Positions 54,154 through 62,762 of a stretch of DNA of 64,000 nt are shown here, one piece after another (the stretch's first letter is position 1; each line of letters starts with the position of its first letter). The stretch is from contig NZ_JAGGCS010000005.1 of assembly GCF_022884085.1 (NCBI RefSeq), forward strand, positions 1 through 64,000, read 5' to 3'. This stretch comes from Paenirhizobium cremeum. GTDB lineage: Bacteria > Pseudomonadota > Alphaproteobacteria > Rhizobiales > Rhizobiaceae. The notes under the pieces are model-generated. The model worked only from the letters and a program-made list of their open reading frames with translations. It ran no database searches and was not told where the DNA came from. Made by a program: the position numbers and the translations under genes.

Positions 54154-55116
<963 letters not shown>

Positions 55117-55581
55117 TCAATCCTCTTCCGGCGGCCAGACCGCCGTATCATGGTCGGGATGCTGGTTTGAAACCACCGATGCGAAGAAGGCCTCCATCTC
55201 AGGCGTTTTCACGGCGGGCTTCTCGAAAAGGTGATCGATCCACGGCAGGCGCTTGTCATGGTTGACCTGCACCTGGGGTTCCAGCAGTTCCGGATGGTCG
55301 AAAGCGCCGATGGCAAGCTCGATACCTTCTCCGGCATGGTAGGAAAGCGGCGTTCCGCACTTGGGGCAGAAGCCGCGCTTCACCTTTGCCGACGAGCGGA
55401 ACAGGGTGGGCTGGCCGCGTGTCCATGTCAGATGCGCATGGTCGGCCGTCACCAGAGCGCCGAAAAAGCCGCCGAATGCCTTCTGGCACATGCGGCAATG
55501 GCAGATCGACGGTCGTCCGAGCTTTTCAGCCCGAAACCGCACCGCGCCGCACTGACATCCACCGGTAAATACGCCTTCCAT
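55117..55581 (-). CDS. GFA-family protein 1 (glutathione-dependent formaldehyde-activating fold)
   Basis: A 154-residue protein with the GFA zinc-binding cysteine pattern: C9-x-C11 (GGCQCGAVRF), C27-x-C29-x2-C32 (ICHCRMCQKAF), and C72-x2-C75 (FCPKCGTPL), all present. The family is named after enzymes that help bind glutathione and formaldehyde, but many members have other or unknown roles. AGGAGA precedes the ATG, and overlaps the stop of the 39-codon ORF. It is a paralogue of the GFA gene at 55707-56201; both end in a QHPDHDT motif. Confidence 0.9.
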   Translation of the reverse strand: MEGVFTGGCQCGAVRFRAEKLGRPSICHCRMCQKAFGGFFGALVTADHAHLTWTRGQPTLFRSSAKVKRGFCPKCGTPLSYHAGEGIELAIGAFDHPELLEPQVQVNHDKRLPWIDHLFEKPAVKTPEMEAFFASVVSNQHPDHDTAVWPPEED

Positions 55582-55590
55582 GTTCTTCTC

Positions 55591-55710
55591 CTAGCGCAAG
55601 GCCACATAGGCGACGACGCCGATGGTGATGACGGCAACGAGGACTCCCTTGCCGATGAGGCCGTAGAGCAGCCATTTCGGCATCTGGGTATTGGGGTTCT
55701 TCCCGGTCAT
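55591..55710 (-). CDS. Single-span membrane microprotein, 39 residues
   Basis: A short frame between the two GFA genes, starting by ATGA overlap with the stop of GFA2 and ending with a TAG nine bases before the GFA1 start. The product has a polar N-terminus (MTGKNPNTQMPKWLLYG) and one hydrophobic segment (GVLVAVITIGVVAYVAL). The tight spacing in an otherwise contiguous run, and the single clear membrane segment, support a real gene. No family was recognised. Confidence 0.7.
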   Translation of the reverse strand: MTGKNPNTQMPKWLLYGLIGKGVLVAVITIGVVAYVALR

Positions 55711-56201
55711 CGCGTTTCCTTCCTCGGCCAGTCGCCATCGGTGTCGTGGTCGGGATGCTGATAGGAAACGACATCCAGCACGAAGGGTGCGGCTTCCGCA
55801 TCCTCCTCCGTGCGATGTCCCGGCAGTTCGTGCAGGCGATCGACGAAGCCGATCTTGCCTTCCGTCCCGAACTGCACCGTGGGCGGCAAAAGCGACGGAT
55901 CATCGAAAGCGCCGGCCGCGACCGCGATACCGTCGGGAGCCTCATAGGTCAGCGGCGTGCCGCAGTTCTCGCAGAAACCGCGCAGCGCAAAGTTGGAAGA
56001 GCGGAACCGCTTCGGCTCGCCTCGGGTCCATTCGAGTTTCGCCCCGCGGGTAGAGACGAGCGGCGCGTAATAGGCGCCGAAAGCCTTCTGGCACATGCGG
56101 CAATGGCAGATGGAGGAATCGGTGAGCACCCCCGTGACGCGGAAGCGCACCGCGCCGCACTGACAGCCTCCGGTGTAGGTCGGTTCCGATGCGGCGCTCA
56201 T
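55707..56201 (-). CDS. GFA-family protein 2
   Basis: A 164-residue paralogue of GFA1. Cysteines C13-x-C15 (GGCQCGAVRF), C32-x-C34-x2-C37 (ICHCRMCQKAFG) and C77-x2-C80 (FCENCGTPL) are all conserved. The frame opens further upstream, but MSAASEPTYTGG begins the family match. It lies four bases behind the VOC gene and overlaps the 39-codon ORF by ATGA. Whether the two paralogues act on the same or different substrates is unknown. Confidence 0.9.
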   Translation of the reverse strand: MSAASEPTYTGGCQCGAVRFRVTGVLTDSSICHCRMCQKAFGAYYAPLVSTRGAKLEWTRGEPKRFRSSNFALRGFCENCGTPLTYEAPDGIAVAAGAFDDPSLLPPTVQFGTEGKIGFVDRLHELPGHRTEEDAEAAPFVLDVVSYQHPDHDTDGDWPRKETR

Positions 56202-56205
56202 GGCT

Positions 56206-56601
56206 CTACTCCGGCTTCTGGCAGACAGCTTCGAGATTGTGCCCTTCCGGGTCGATGACGAAGGCTGCGTAATAATTACGGTGGTAATGCTCGCGGATAC
56301 CGGGCTTGCCGTTGTCCCGCCCACCGGCAGCCATCGCAGCCGCATAGAAGGCATCGACCTCGGCGCGGCTTTCGGCTCTCAGCGCCATGTGCAGGGGAGG
56401 TACGGTCTTCTCGGTGCCGACCAGCCAGAGGAACGGCTTGTGGCCGCCGAAACCCGCCATGTCGGCATAGCCGGTCATTTCTTTGGTCACCTGCATGACG
56501 ACGGAAATGCTGAGCGGCGCGCAGGCCTTTTCATAGAAGGCCCGCATGGCCGGAAGGTCCGCCACATGCAGCGACATGTGGTCCATCATGCGTTCGCTCA
56601 C
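56206..56601 (-). CDS. VOC-family (glyoxalase-like) protein
   Basis: A 131-residue protein of the vicinal-oxygen-chelate fold. Metal-binding positions are probably His in HMSLHVADL, a residue in the second strand around HMALRAES, and Glu in the last strand ([10 protein letters not shown]). The function of this branch is not known; glyoxalase I, fosfomycin resistance and dioxygenases all share the fold. The start chosen is the GTG at 56601, overlapping the cysS stop (GTGA); an ATG at 56589 is an alternative. Confidence 0.85.
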   Translation of the reverse strand: MSERMMDHMSLHVADLPAMRAFYEKACAPLSISVVMQVTKEMTGYADMAGFGGHKPFLWLVGTEKTVPPLHMALRAESRAEVDAFYAAAMAAGGRDNGKPGIREHYHRNYYAAFVIDPEGHNLEAVCQKPE

Positions 56602-58019
56602 CGCTTGACCTCCCATGTGGTGACTCGCTCGCCGGTCTCCTTGTCCTTGCCGTCTTTGAGCTGGATACCCCGGGCGGAGAGGTCGTCGCGGATCTTGTCG
56701 GCTTCCGCGAAGTTCTTCGCCTTCAGCATTTCAAGTCGCATCTGAACGAGCGCTTCGACGGCAGCGGAAAGGTCGTCGCTGACTTCGGCCTTCTTCGGCG
56801 TTACTCCGAGCAGGGCAGCGCTCGACGCGAAAACGCCGAGCTTCGACGGGTCCGCATTGGCGGCATGCGCAAGGGCATGCAGCGTCTGCACGGCTGACAC
56901 CGTGTTCAGATCGTCGTTCAGCGCCTCGATGACGGCTGCATCCGGCGCGGCATCGCCCGCATCGGCAACAGGCCACTTGGCCAGCAGGCGTTCGGCTTCC
57001 TCCAGCCGCTTGACGGAAAAGTCGATCGGCTCGCGGTAATGGGTCATCAGCATGGCGAGCCTGAGCACTTCCCCCGGCCACTTGCGACCGCCGAATTTCT
57101 CGGTTGCCAGCAGTTCGTGGATGGTGACGAAATTGCCTTCCGACTTCGACATCTTGCGGCCTTCGACCTGCACGAAGCCGTTATGCATCCACACATTCGC
57201 CATGACATGGGTGCCATGGGCGCAACGCGACTGGGCGATCTCGTTTTCATGGTGGGGGAAGATCAGGTCCAGCCCGCCGCCATGGATGTCGAACACGTCG
57301 CCGAGATAGCGGCCGGACATGGCCGAGCATTCGATGTGCCAGCCGGGACGGCCGTAGATCGCAACCTTGCCGCCGTCGATGGTGAAATCGGCTGGCCAGC
57401 CGGGTTCTGTCGTAGCCGACGCCTTCCAGAGAACGAAGTCGGCCGGGTTCTTCTTGTGGACCTCGACGGCGACGCGCGCACCTGCCTGCTGATCCTCGAG
57501 CTTGCGCTTGGAAAGCTGGCCGTAATCCGCCATCGACGTGGTCGAGAACAGCACTTCCTGGCCCTCGGAACCGGTCGCGACATAGGCGTGTCCCTTGTCG
57601 AGAAGCTTCTGGATGATGTCGATCATTTGCGCGATGTTGTCGGTCGCGCGCGGCTCGACATCGGGCGGCAGGCAGCCAAGGGCTGCCACGTCGGCGTGGA
57701 ACTGGTCCTCGGTCTTTTCCGTGACGGCGCGGATCGCCTCGTTCAGCGGCAGGTTCGGATAGTCGCGCAGCGCTCGCGCATTGATCTTGTCGTCGACGTC
57801 GGTGATGTTGCGGACATAGGTCACCTTCTCCGCGCCGTAGATGTGGCGCAGCAGCCGGTAGAGTACGTCGAAGACGATGACCGGTCGGGCATTGCCGATG
57901 TGGGCGTAGTCATAGACGGTGGGGCCGCAGACATACATGCGGACATTGTTCCGATCGATCGGTTCGAAATCGATCTTCTCGCGTGTCAGCGTGTTGTAAA
58001 GCTTGAGGCCTGCGGCCAT
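56598..58019 (-). CDS. cysS: Cysteinyl-tRNA synthetase
   Basis: Charges tRNA-Cys. The 473-residue class I synthetase has [15 protein letters not shown] with the HIGH-type site and the zinc-binding Cys, [16 protein letters not shown], and the KMSKS motif in [17 protein letters not shown] precedes the ATG. It heads a minus-strand run with the VOC, GFA, microprotein and pip genes. Confidence 0.97.
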   Translation of the reverse strand: MAAGLKLYNTLTREKIDFEPIDRNNVRMYVCGPTVYDYAHIGNARPVIVFDVLYRLLRHIYGAEKVTYVRNITDVDDKINARALRDYPNLPLNEAIRAVTEKTEDQFHADVAALGCLPPDVEPRATDNIAQMIDIIQKLLDKGHAYVATGSEGQEVLFSTTSMADYGQLSKRKLEDQQAGARVAVEVHKKNPADFVLWKASATTEPGWPADFTIDGGKVAIYGRPGWHIECSAMSGRYLGDVFDIHGGGLDLIFPHHENEIAQSRCAHGTHVMANVWMHNGFVQVEGRKMSKSEGNFVTIHELLATEKFGGRKWPGEVLRLAMLMTHYREPIDFSVKRLEEAERLLAKWPVADAGDAAPDAAVIEALNDDLNTVSAVQTLHALAHAANADPSKLGVFASSAALLGVTPKKAEVSDDLSAAVEALVQMRLEMLKAKNFAEADKIRDDLSARGIQLKDGKDKETGERVTTWEVKR

Positions 58020-58233
58020 GTCTGTCTCCCGGAATGCAATTGCCCGGCTGGACCGGGGCGTTTGTCATCTGGGACTTGAACAGGAGACGAAAACGGCCGG
58101 GCCAGCGTTTGCGCTAGCGAATAATAGTCCCGCAAATAATGCAGATGCTCGTTTTCATGCGCGGTGTTATGGCGCGGCTCAGGCGCAAGGTCAAGTGCTC
58201 GTGATTGACGTTCGCGAGCGTCCCTGACGTCCG

Positions 58234-58635
58234 TCAGGGATAGATATAGGTGTAGAGCGCGCACATGGTTTCGTCGCTCGTAGGAGCGTCCGGCGTCTCG
58301 AACACGGCGACCATGGTGACATCGTCGTCGAGCCACGAGGCGAGATAGGTGACGGGACTTTCGCCACACAGCCGGTTGCCGTTGAGGAGCTTCGGATTTT
58401 CCCGCCCCTCGACGCTGTAGACCGAAGCCGGAACCTTCTTGCCGTCGACGATGAAGTTGTCGGCGATCAGCTCATCGAACACCAGTTTCCTGCCGTTTTC
58501 AAAAACGATTTCATGGTCGTCGAAGCTGATGTCGCCGGTGATCGACGTCGCGGTCGTGCTGAGCGCCGTAAGGTCGTCGGCAAGCGTTGGGCTCGCGGCA
58601 AGCAACAGGGTGATGGCATAGGCGAGGGCTTTCAT
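58234..58635 (-). CDS. Exported hypothetical protein, 133 residues
   Basis: Begins with a signal peptide (MKALAYAITLLLAASPTLA) and has a small beta-rich mature part (DDHEIVFENGRKLVFDEL). Two Cys in the mature part (RLCGESPV and MCALYTYIYP) could pair. No family was recognised. GGGAAGAG precedes the ATG. A 9-bp palindrome covers the stop codon (58221-58240), without a T-run. It is probably periplasmic. Confidence 0.75.
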   Translation of the reverse strand: MKALAYAITLLLAASPTLADDLTALSTTATSITGDISFDDHEIVFENGRKLVFDELIADNFIVDGKKVPASVYSVEGRENPKLLNGNRLCGESPVTYLASWLDDDVTMVAVFETPDAPTSDETMCALYTYIYP

Positions 58636-58941
58636 TCGAGATCTCTTCCCGGTTCGACAGCGACGCGCGACGCTAGCCAGATGTTCGGGTGAAGGAAAGG
58701 CACGGACCGTTGCCGAAGAGGGGAAATCCGGCGGAACGCCGGACCAATTTTGGCATCAAGGCATGCAGACAGGAGGACTGCGGCGAGGCTTCCCGACTCC
58801 GGAAGGAGAGGCACTTGGCCGCCCGGCGACGGCGAGGGCGTGAGAGGCTCCGTCCGCGGTGCCGTCGGCGTAAGGGTTTCTCAATGAGCCGTCTTGTAGG
58901 ATGACGCTACAAGGTCTCTTTGAGCGGACACTTATTTCAGC
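58636..58941. other. Divergent intergenic region, 306 bp
   Basis: Separates the exported protein gene from the second diguanylate cyclase. No gene or strong structure was recognised; a 26-codon frame near 58758 has no convincing support. Confidence 0.45.
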
Positions 58942-60198
58942 ATGAACCATTTCCTGCATCTTCCGACCATCATGGTGATCCATGGGTGTTCGACGTTGAT
59001 CTCGGCATTGCTGGTCGGAAACCTTTGGCGTCAGCGCTGGAGCAGCGTGCTGCTCGGCATCCTGACCTTCGCGGCCGCCATCGGTTTTCTCGGGACGGTC
59101 GCACATGCCATGCGTCCAATCGTGCCGTTCTGGATTTCCGCCGGGTTCGCGCCGGGCGCCGGCGCACTGGCACTGGGCCTGTTCTGGCAGGCGATCGCGG
59201 TGTTCGAAGGAAAGCGCCCCAACTACGTCCGGGCCGCGGCCGGGACGGTGATCTGGGTGGTGCTGTATCTGACGCCGATCTTCCACGCCTCGATGACGTT
59301 CCGCACGGCGGCCGCCGCTCTCATTCTGGGTACCTATTCGGTGCTCGGCGGGCGCGAGATCTGGCTTGGCATGCAACGCGAACCGCTACCGTCCCGCAAG
59401 CTGGCCGCCGGGGTGCATTGCGCCCGCGGCGGCGTTTGGTACTCGATGCTCGTAGGCTCGTTGTTGCTCGAACCTCCCTACAAGGCGCCGGGTCAATATG
59501 CCGACTGGTTCGTGTTGGCATCCCTGCTGCAGACTCTGCTTGTCATGCTGTCGATCATTACCCTGCTGATCCTCGCGCTGGAGCGCGACGAGGGTGCAAG
59601 CCGCCGTGTCGCGGAACGCGATCCGCTCACCAATCTGCGCAATCGCCGTTCCTTCGTCGAACATGCCGAGACATTGCTGAAGCTTGAGAGCAATCCTTCG
59701 GCGCTGCTGCTCTTCGACATCGATCATTTCAAGCAGATCAACGACACCCACGGCCATGCCGCCGGCGACAAGGTGCTGATGGAATTTGCCGCCATGCTGG
59801 AAGGGCGGATGCAAGCCGATTGGCTTCTGGCCCGCATCGGCGGTGAGGAGTTCGCCTGCCTCATCCCGAACGTCGGGACCAGCGATGCGGCCGACATCGC
59901 CGAGGCCATGCGCCGGGCCGTCGAATGCCTGCACACGACGATCGACGGAAGGTTCGTTCCAGTTGCCGTCAGCATCGGGGTGGCCGCGACCGACGAGATG
60001 GCATCGAGTCTCGATCCCTTGCTCGCGGCAGCCGACCTCGCGCTCTATCAGGCGAAGGCCGATGGCCGAAATGCCGTGCGTATCCATCGGCCGGGCGAGT
60101 CCTTGCGTGACCTGCTCACGCAGGACCAGGCGACACCCGTTGCCGCGAATGAGGCGGGCCCCTCCGGGCGCTCGTCGCGGGCCACAAGAAGTAGCTGA
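58942..60198 (+). CDS. Membrane diguanylate cyclase
   Basis: A 418-residue protein with seven or so hydrophobic segments in the first 215 residues (LPTIMVIHGCSTLISALLV, ILTFAAAIGFLGTVAHAM) and a GGDEF domain at the C-terminus. The active motif is GGEEF and the metal site FDIDHFKQIN is present. The inhibitory RxxD motif five residues before GGEEF is not seen. It ends in a Ser/Arg-rich tail. The membrane part may sense a signal; none is known. No ribosome site is clear. It would raise c-di-GMP, with the other cyclase at 41047. Confidence 0.9.
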   Translation: MNHFLHLPTIMVIHGCSTLISALLVGNLWRQRWSSVLLGILTFAAAIGFLGTVAHAMRPIVPFWISAGFAPGAGALALGLFWQAIAVFEGKRPNYVRAAAGTVIWVVLYLTPIFHASMTFRTAAAALILGTYSVLGGREIWLGMQREPLPSRKLAAGVHCARGGVWYSMLVGSLLLEPPYKAPGQYADWFVLASLLQTLLVMLSIITLLILALERDEGASRRVAERDPLTNLRNRRSFVEHAETLLKLESNPSALLLFDIDHFKQINDTHGHAAGDKVLMEFAAMLEGRMQADWLLARIGGEEFACLIPNVGTSDAADIAEAMRRAVECLHTTIDGRFVPVAVSIGVAATDEMASSLDPLLAAADLALYQAKADGRNAVRIHRPGESLRDLLTQDQATPVAANEAGPSGRSSRATRSS

Positions 60199-60300
60199 AC
60201 ACGGGCTGGTTCCCCCGGTGGCGGACGTCTTCTCTGCGTGGCGGTCCGGCGCTAAGATCCGGTGCCGGTCATGGGAAAGCCAGGGGGGGGGAGCGCGGCT

Positions 60301-61053
60301 ATGCGCGGTGCGGTCAAGGCAACCATCGTCGGTTCGGTGACATTGGCCGCTGCATGTGCGGCTCTTATTCTCTATAGATCGGAAATGGCTCCCTTCCGTT
60401 CTCCATCGCTTGAAGACTTTCCGATCCAGGGCATCGATGTCAGCCATCACCAGGGCGACATCGATTGGCCAAGGGTCGGGGCGCAGCCGAATGTGCGCTT
60501 CGCCATCATCAAGGCGACCGAGGGCGGCGATTTCAGAGACAAGAAATTCGCCGAGAACTGGCGGAGGGCAGGGGAGGCCGGTCTTGTACGCGGCGCTTAC
60601 CACTTCTTCACCTTCTGCCGACCGGGGCGGGATCAGGCCCAGAACGTCATCGCCACGGTTCCGAGGGAGGAAGGGACGCTGCCGCTCGCGGTCGACATCG
60701 AGTTCCATGGAAATTGCGACAAGGTGCCGACGGTCGACGAACTGGCGGGCGAACTGAACGCCTTCATGGATGGGATCAGGGGTACGTTCCCGCAAAAGCC
60801 GATCTTCTATGTGACGCAGGACTTCCACGACCGCTATCTGAAGGGCAACGAGCCGCTTTTTCCCGAGCATTATCTCTGGCTCCGAAGCATTTCCCGGGAA
60901 CCGGAGCAGGAAGGTTGCAAAGAATGGTCCATCTGGCAGTTCGCCGATAACGGCATCCTCGACGGCATAGAGGGTCCGGTGGACCTCAACGTCCTATGCC
61001 CTTCGGAAGCAGGATTTTCCCGTCTCTTCGCGCCTGCCGCCGCGAAGAACTGA
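60301..61053 (+). CDS. Glycoside hydrolase family 25 (lysozyme-like)
   Basis: A 250-residue protein with an N-terminal anchor or uncleaved signal (GAVKATIVGSVTLAAACAALIL) and a GH25 domain: FPIQGIDVSHHQGDIDW with the catalytic Asp, AIIKATEGGDFRD, and the DIEFHGNC strand with the catalytic Glu. It should cleave peptidoglycan between MurNAc and GlcNAc. The frame is open from 60262 and passes through a nine-G run, but the ATG at 60301 is eight bases behind GGGAG and is preferred. The four catalytic acidic positions look intact. It converges with the EamA gene (two bases between stops). Confidence 0.9.
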   Translation: MRGAVKATIVGSVTLAAACAALILYRSEMAPFRSPSLEDFPIQGIDVSHHQGDIDWPRVGAQPNVRFAIIKATEGGDFRDKKFAENWRRAGEAGLVRGAYHFFTFCRPGRDQAQNVIATVPREEGTLPLAVDIEFHGNCDKVPTVDELAGELNAFMDGIRGTFPQKPIFYVTQDFHDRYLKGNEPLFPEHYLWLRSISREPEQEGCKEWSIWQFADNGILDGIEGPVDLNVLCPSEAGFSRLFAPAAAKN

Positions 61054-61055
61054 GA

Positions 61056-61943
61056 TCAGTTCGCAACCTGGGCCTTGGGTTTCAACGGCAGCAGGCCGAG
61101 CACCAGCGAGCAGCCGGCGATGATGACCGCTGCGCCCACAAGCTGCATCGCCGTCAGCTGTTCGCCGAGCGCCAGCGCGCCGACCAGAACGGCGACGATG
61201 GTCACGACGAATTCGACGCTGATGGCGCGCGTGGCGCCGATGCGGCTGACAAGGTTGAAATACGTGACATAGGTCAGAGAGCTCATGACCCCGGCCAGCA
61301 TGACGAGGTAGAGATAGTCGATCGGCTCCGGCGAGACGGGAACCGGCACGAAGTAGATGAGCGGCAGGGTCATAAGTCCGCCCCACAGGAACGAGCCGAT
61401 CGTGGTCTCCCACGCGCCGGTGGCGCGCAGGTGCCGGCTGGCGTAATTGCTGCCGAAGGCCGCCGAAAAGGTGGAAAACAGCATGCCGACGCAGCCGAGC
61501 AGGAAGGAAGCGTCGACAGGGGCCGCCGGGAAGCCGACCAGCATGACGATGCCGACCGTGCCGAGCAGCAGTCCGAGGACGCGCGGTGGCGTGATGCGCT
61601 CGATGCCCCAGAGCTGCCCGATAATCATCGAGAAGAGCGGAATGGTGGCAACGAAGATCGCGGCCATGGCGGTGCCGATCAGCGGCGTCGAATAGGAAAG
61701 GCCGATCAGCTGTCCTGCGACGGTGGTGGCGCCGATAACGAGGAAGGGCAGCCATCCGACGCTGAAATCGAGTTTTCGCCCGCGGAGCCGGGCGGCGGCA
61801 AGCAGGATGAGACCGGCAAGAAAACAGCGGAACGTCACCGCACCGATCCAGCCGAAGGCATGGACGACCTTCAGCAGCAGCAGGAAGGAGAGGCCCCAGG
61901 CAATCGCGAGGAAACTATAGGCAGCGATATCTCTGGGTTGCAT
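61056..61943 (-). CDS. EamA/DMT-family transporter
   Basis: A 295-residue protein with ten hydrophobic segments in two EamA repeats (IAAYSFLAIAWGLSFLLLLK; second repeat from about residue 150). The substrate is not predictable; members export amino acids or metabolites. It is different from RarD at 47162. It lies 51 bp behind the SDR gene on the same strand and may be co-transcribed. Confidence 0.9.
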   Translation of the reverse strand: MQPRDIAAYSFLAIAWGLSFLLLLKVVHAFGWIGAVTFRCFLAGLILLAAARLRGRKLDFSVGWLPFLVIGATTVAGQLIGLSYSTPLIGTAMAAIFVATIPLFSMIIGQLWGIERITPPRVLGLLLGTVGIVMLVGFPAAPVDASFLLGCVGMLFSTFSAAFGSNYASRHLRATGAWETTIGSFLWGGLMTLPLIYFVPVPVSPEPIDYLYLVMLAGVMSSLTYVTYFNLVSRIGATRAISVEFVVTIVAVLVGALALGEQLTAMQLVGAAVIIAGCSLVLGLLPLKPKAQVAN

Positions 61944-61994
61944 GGGAAACTCTGCAAGGCGGTTGGAACGGCCGCCGGATCGCCCTCGATGAGG

Positions 61995-62735
61995 TCACTC
62001 CGGCAGGCGGTAGTCGACGATCCTGTTCTCGCGAACGATGAAAAGCTTGCCTGTTTCCGTCTGGTCCGGTCCGCAAAGCGGCAGGAGCTTCGCGGCGACC
62101 TCGGAGGGATGCGGCAGGGTTTCCGGATCTTCGCCCGGCACTGCCTGGGCGCGCATGGCGGTTCGGGTGGCGCCCGGGTCGATGGAGAGGATGCGGAGCG
62201 GCAGGCGTTGGGTCTCCGCAGCCCAGGTGCGGGCAAGCGCCTCGACGGCTGCCTTTGAGGCCGAGTAAGCCCCCCAGAACGGGCGGCACTTGTGGGCGGC
62301 GCCCGAGGAGAGGATCAGTGCGCGGCCGGCATCGGACCTGGTGATGAGCGGTGCCACCGACCGGATGAGACGCCAGGTCGCGGTGACGTTGATGTTCATC
62401 ACCTTTTCGAACACCTTGGCCTCGACGTGGTCGATCGGCGAGATGACGCCGAGCACGCCTGCGTTGGCGACGAGGATGTCGAGCTTGCCCCAGCGCTCGT
62501 GGATCGAGGCGCCGAGCGCGTCGATTGCATTCATGTCGGCGAGGTCGAAGGGAACAAGCGTCGCCGAGCCGCCGGCGGCCTTGATCGCATCGTCGAGCTC
62601 TTCCAGCCCGCCGACGGTGCGCGCGCAGGCGACAACATGAGCGCCGGCCTTTGCCAGTTCGAGCGCGGTAAAGTAGCCGATGCCGCGCGAGGCGCCGGTG
62701 ACGAGCGCGATACGGCCCTTCAGGTCAACTGTCAT
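61995..62735 (-). CDS. SDR-family oxidoreductase
   Basis: A 246-residue short-chain dehydrogenase. The cofactor motif is TGASRGIGYFTA, the structural motif NAGVLG, and the active site SSGAAH...YSASKAA, with Tyr and Lys as in YxxxK. The Ser is present in the strand before. The substrate is unknown. In many Rhizobiaceae an SDR gene follows purF, as here (27 bp gap). Confidence 0.92.
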   Translation of the reverse strand: MTVDLKGRIALVTGASRGIGYFTALELAKAGAHVVACARTVGGLEELDDAIKAAGGSATLVPFDLADMNAIDALGASIHERWGKLDILVANAGVLGVISPIDHVEAKVFEKVMNINVTATWRLIRSVAPLITRSDAGRALILSSGAAHKCRPFWGAYSASKAAVEALARTWAAETQRLPLRILSIDPGATRTAMRAQAVPGEDPETLPHPSEVAAKLLPLCGPDQTETGKLFIVRENRIVDYRLPE

Positions 62736-62762
62736 GATCTGCCTGTCTCTTGTCTCTGGCGT

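Noticed and set aside
58221..58240. Palindrome over the stop codon of the 133-residue exported protein, considered as a terminator
   Set aside because: No T-run follows on the minus strand and the loop is very small; it is noted in that gene's entry only.
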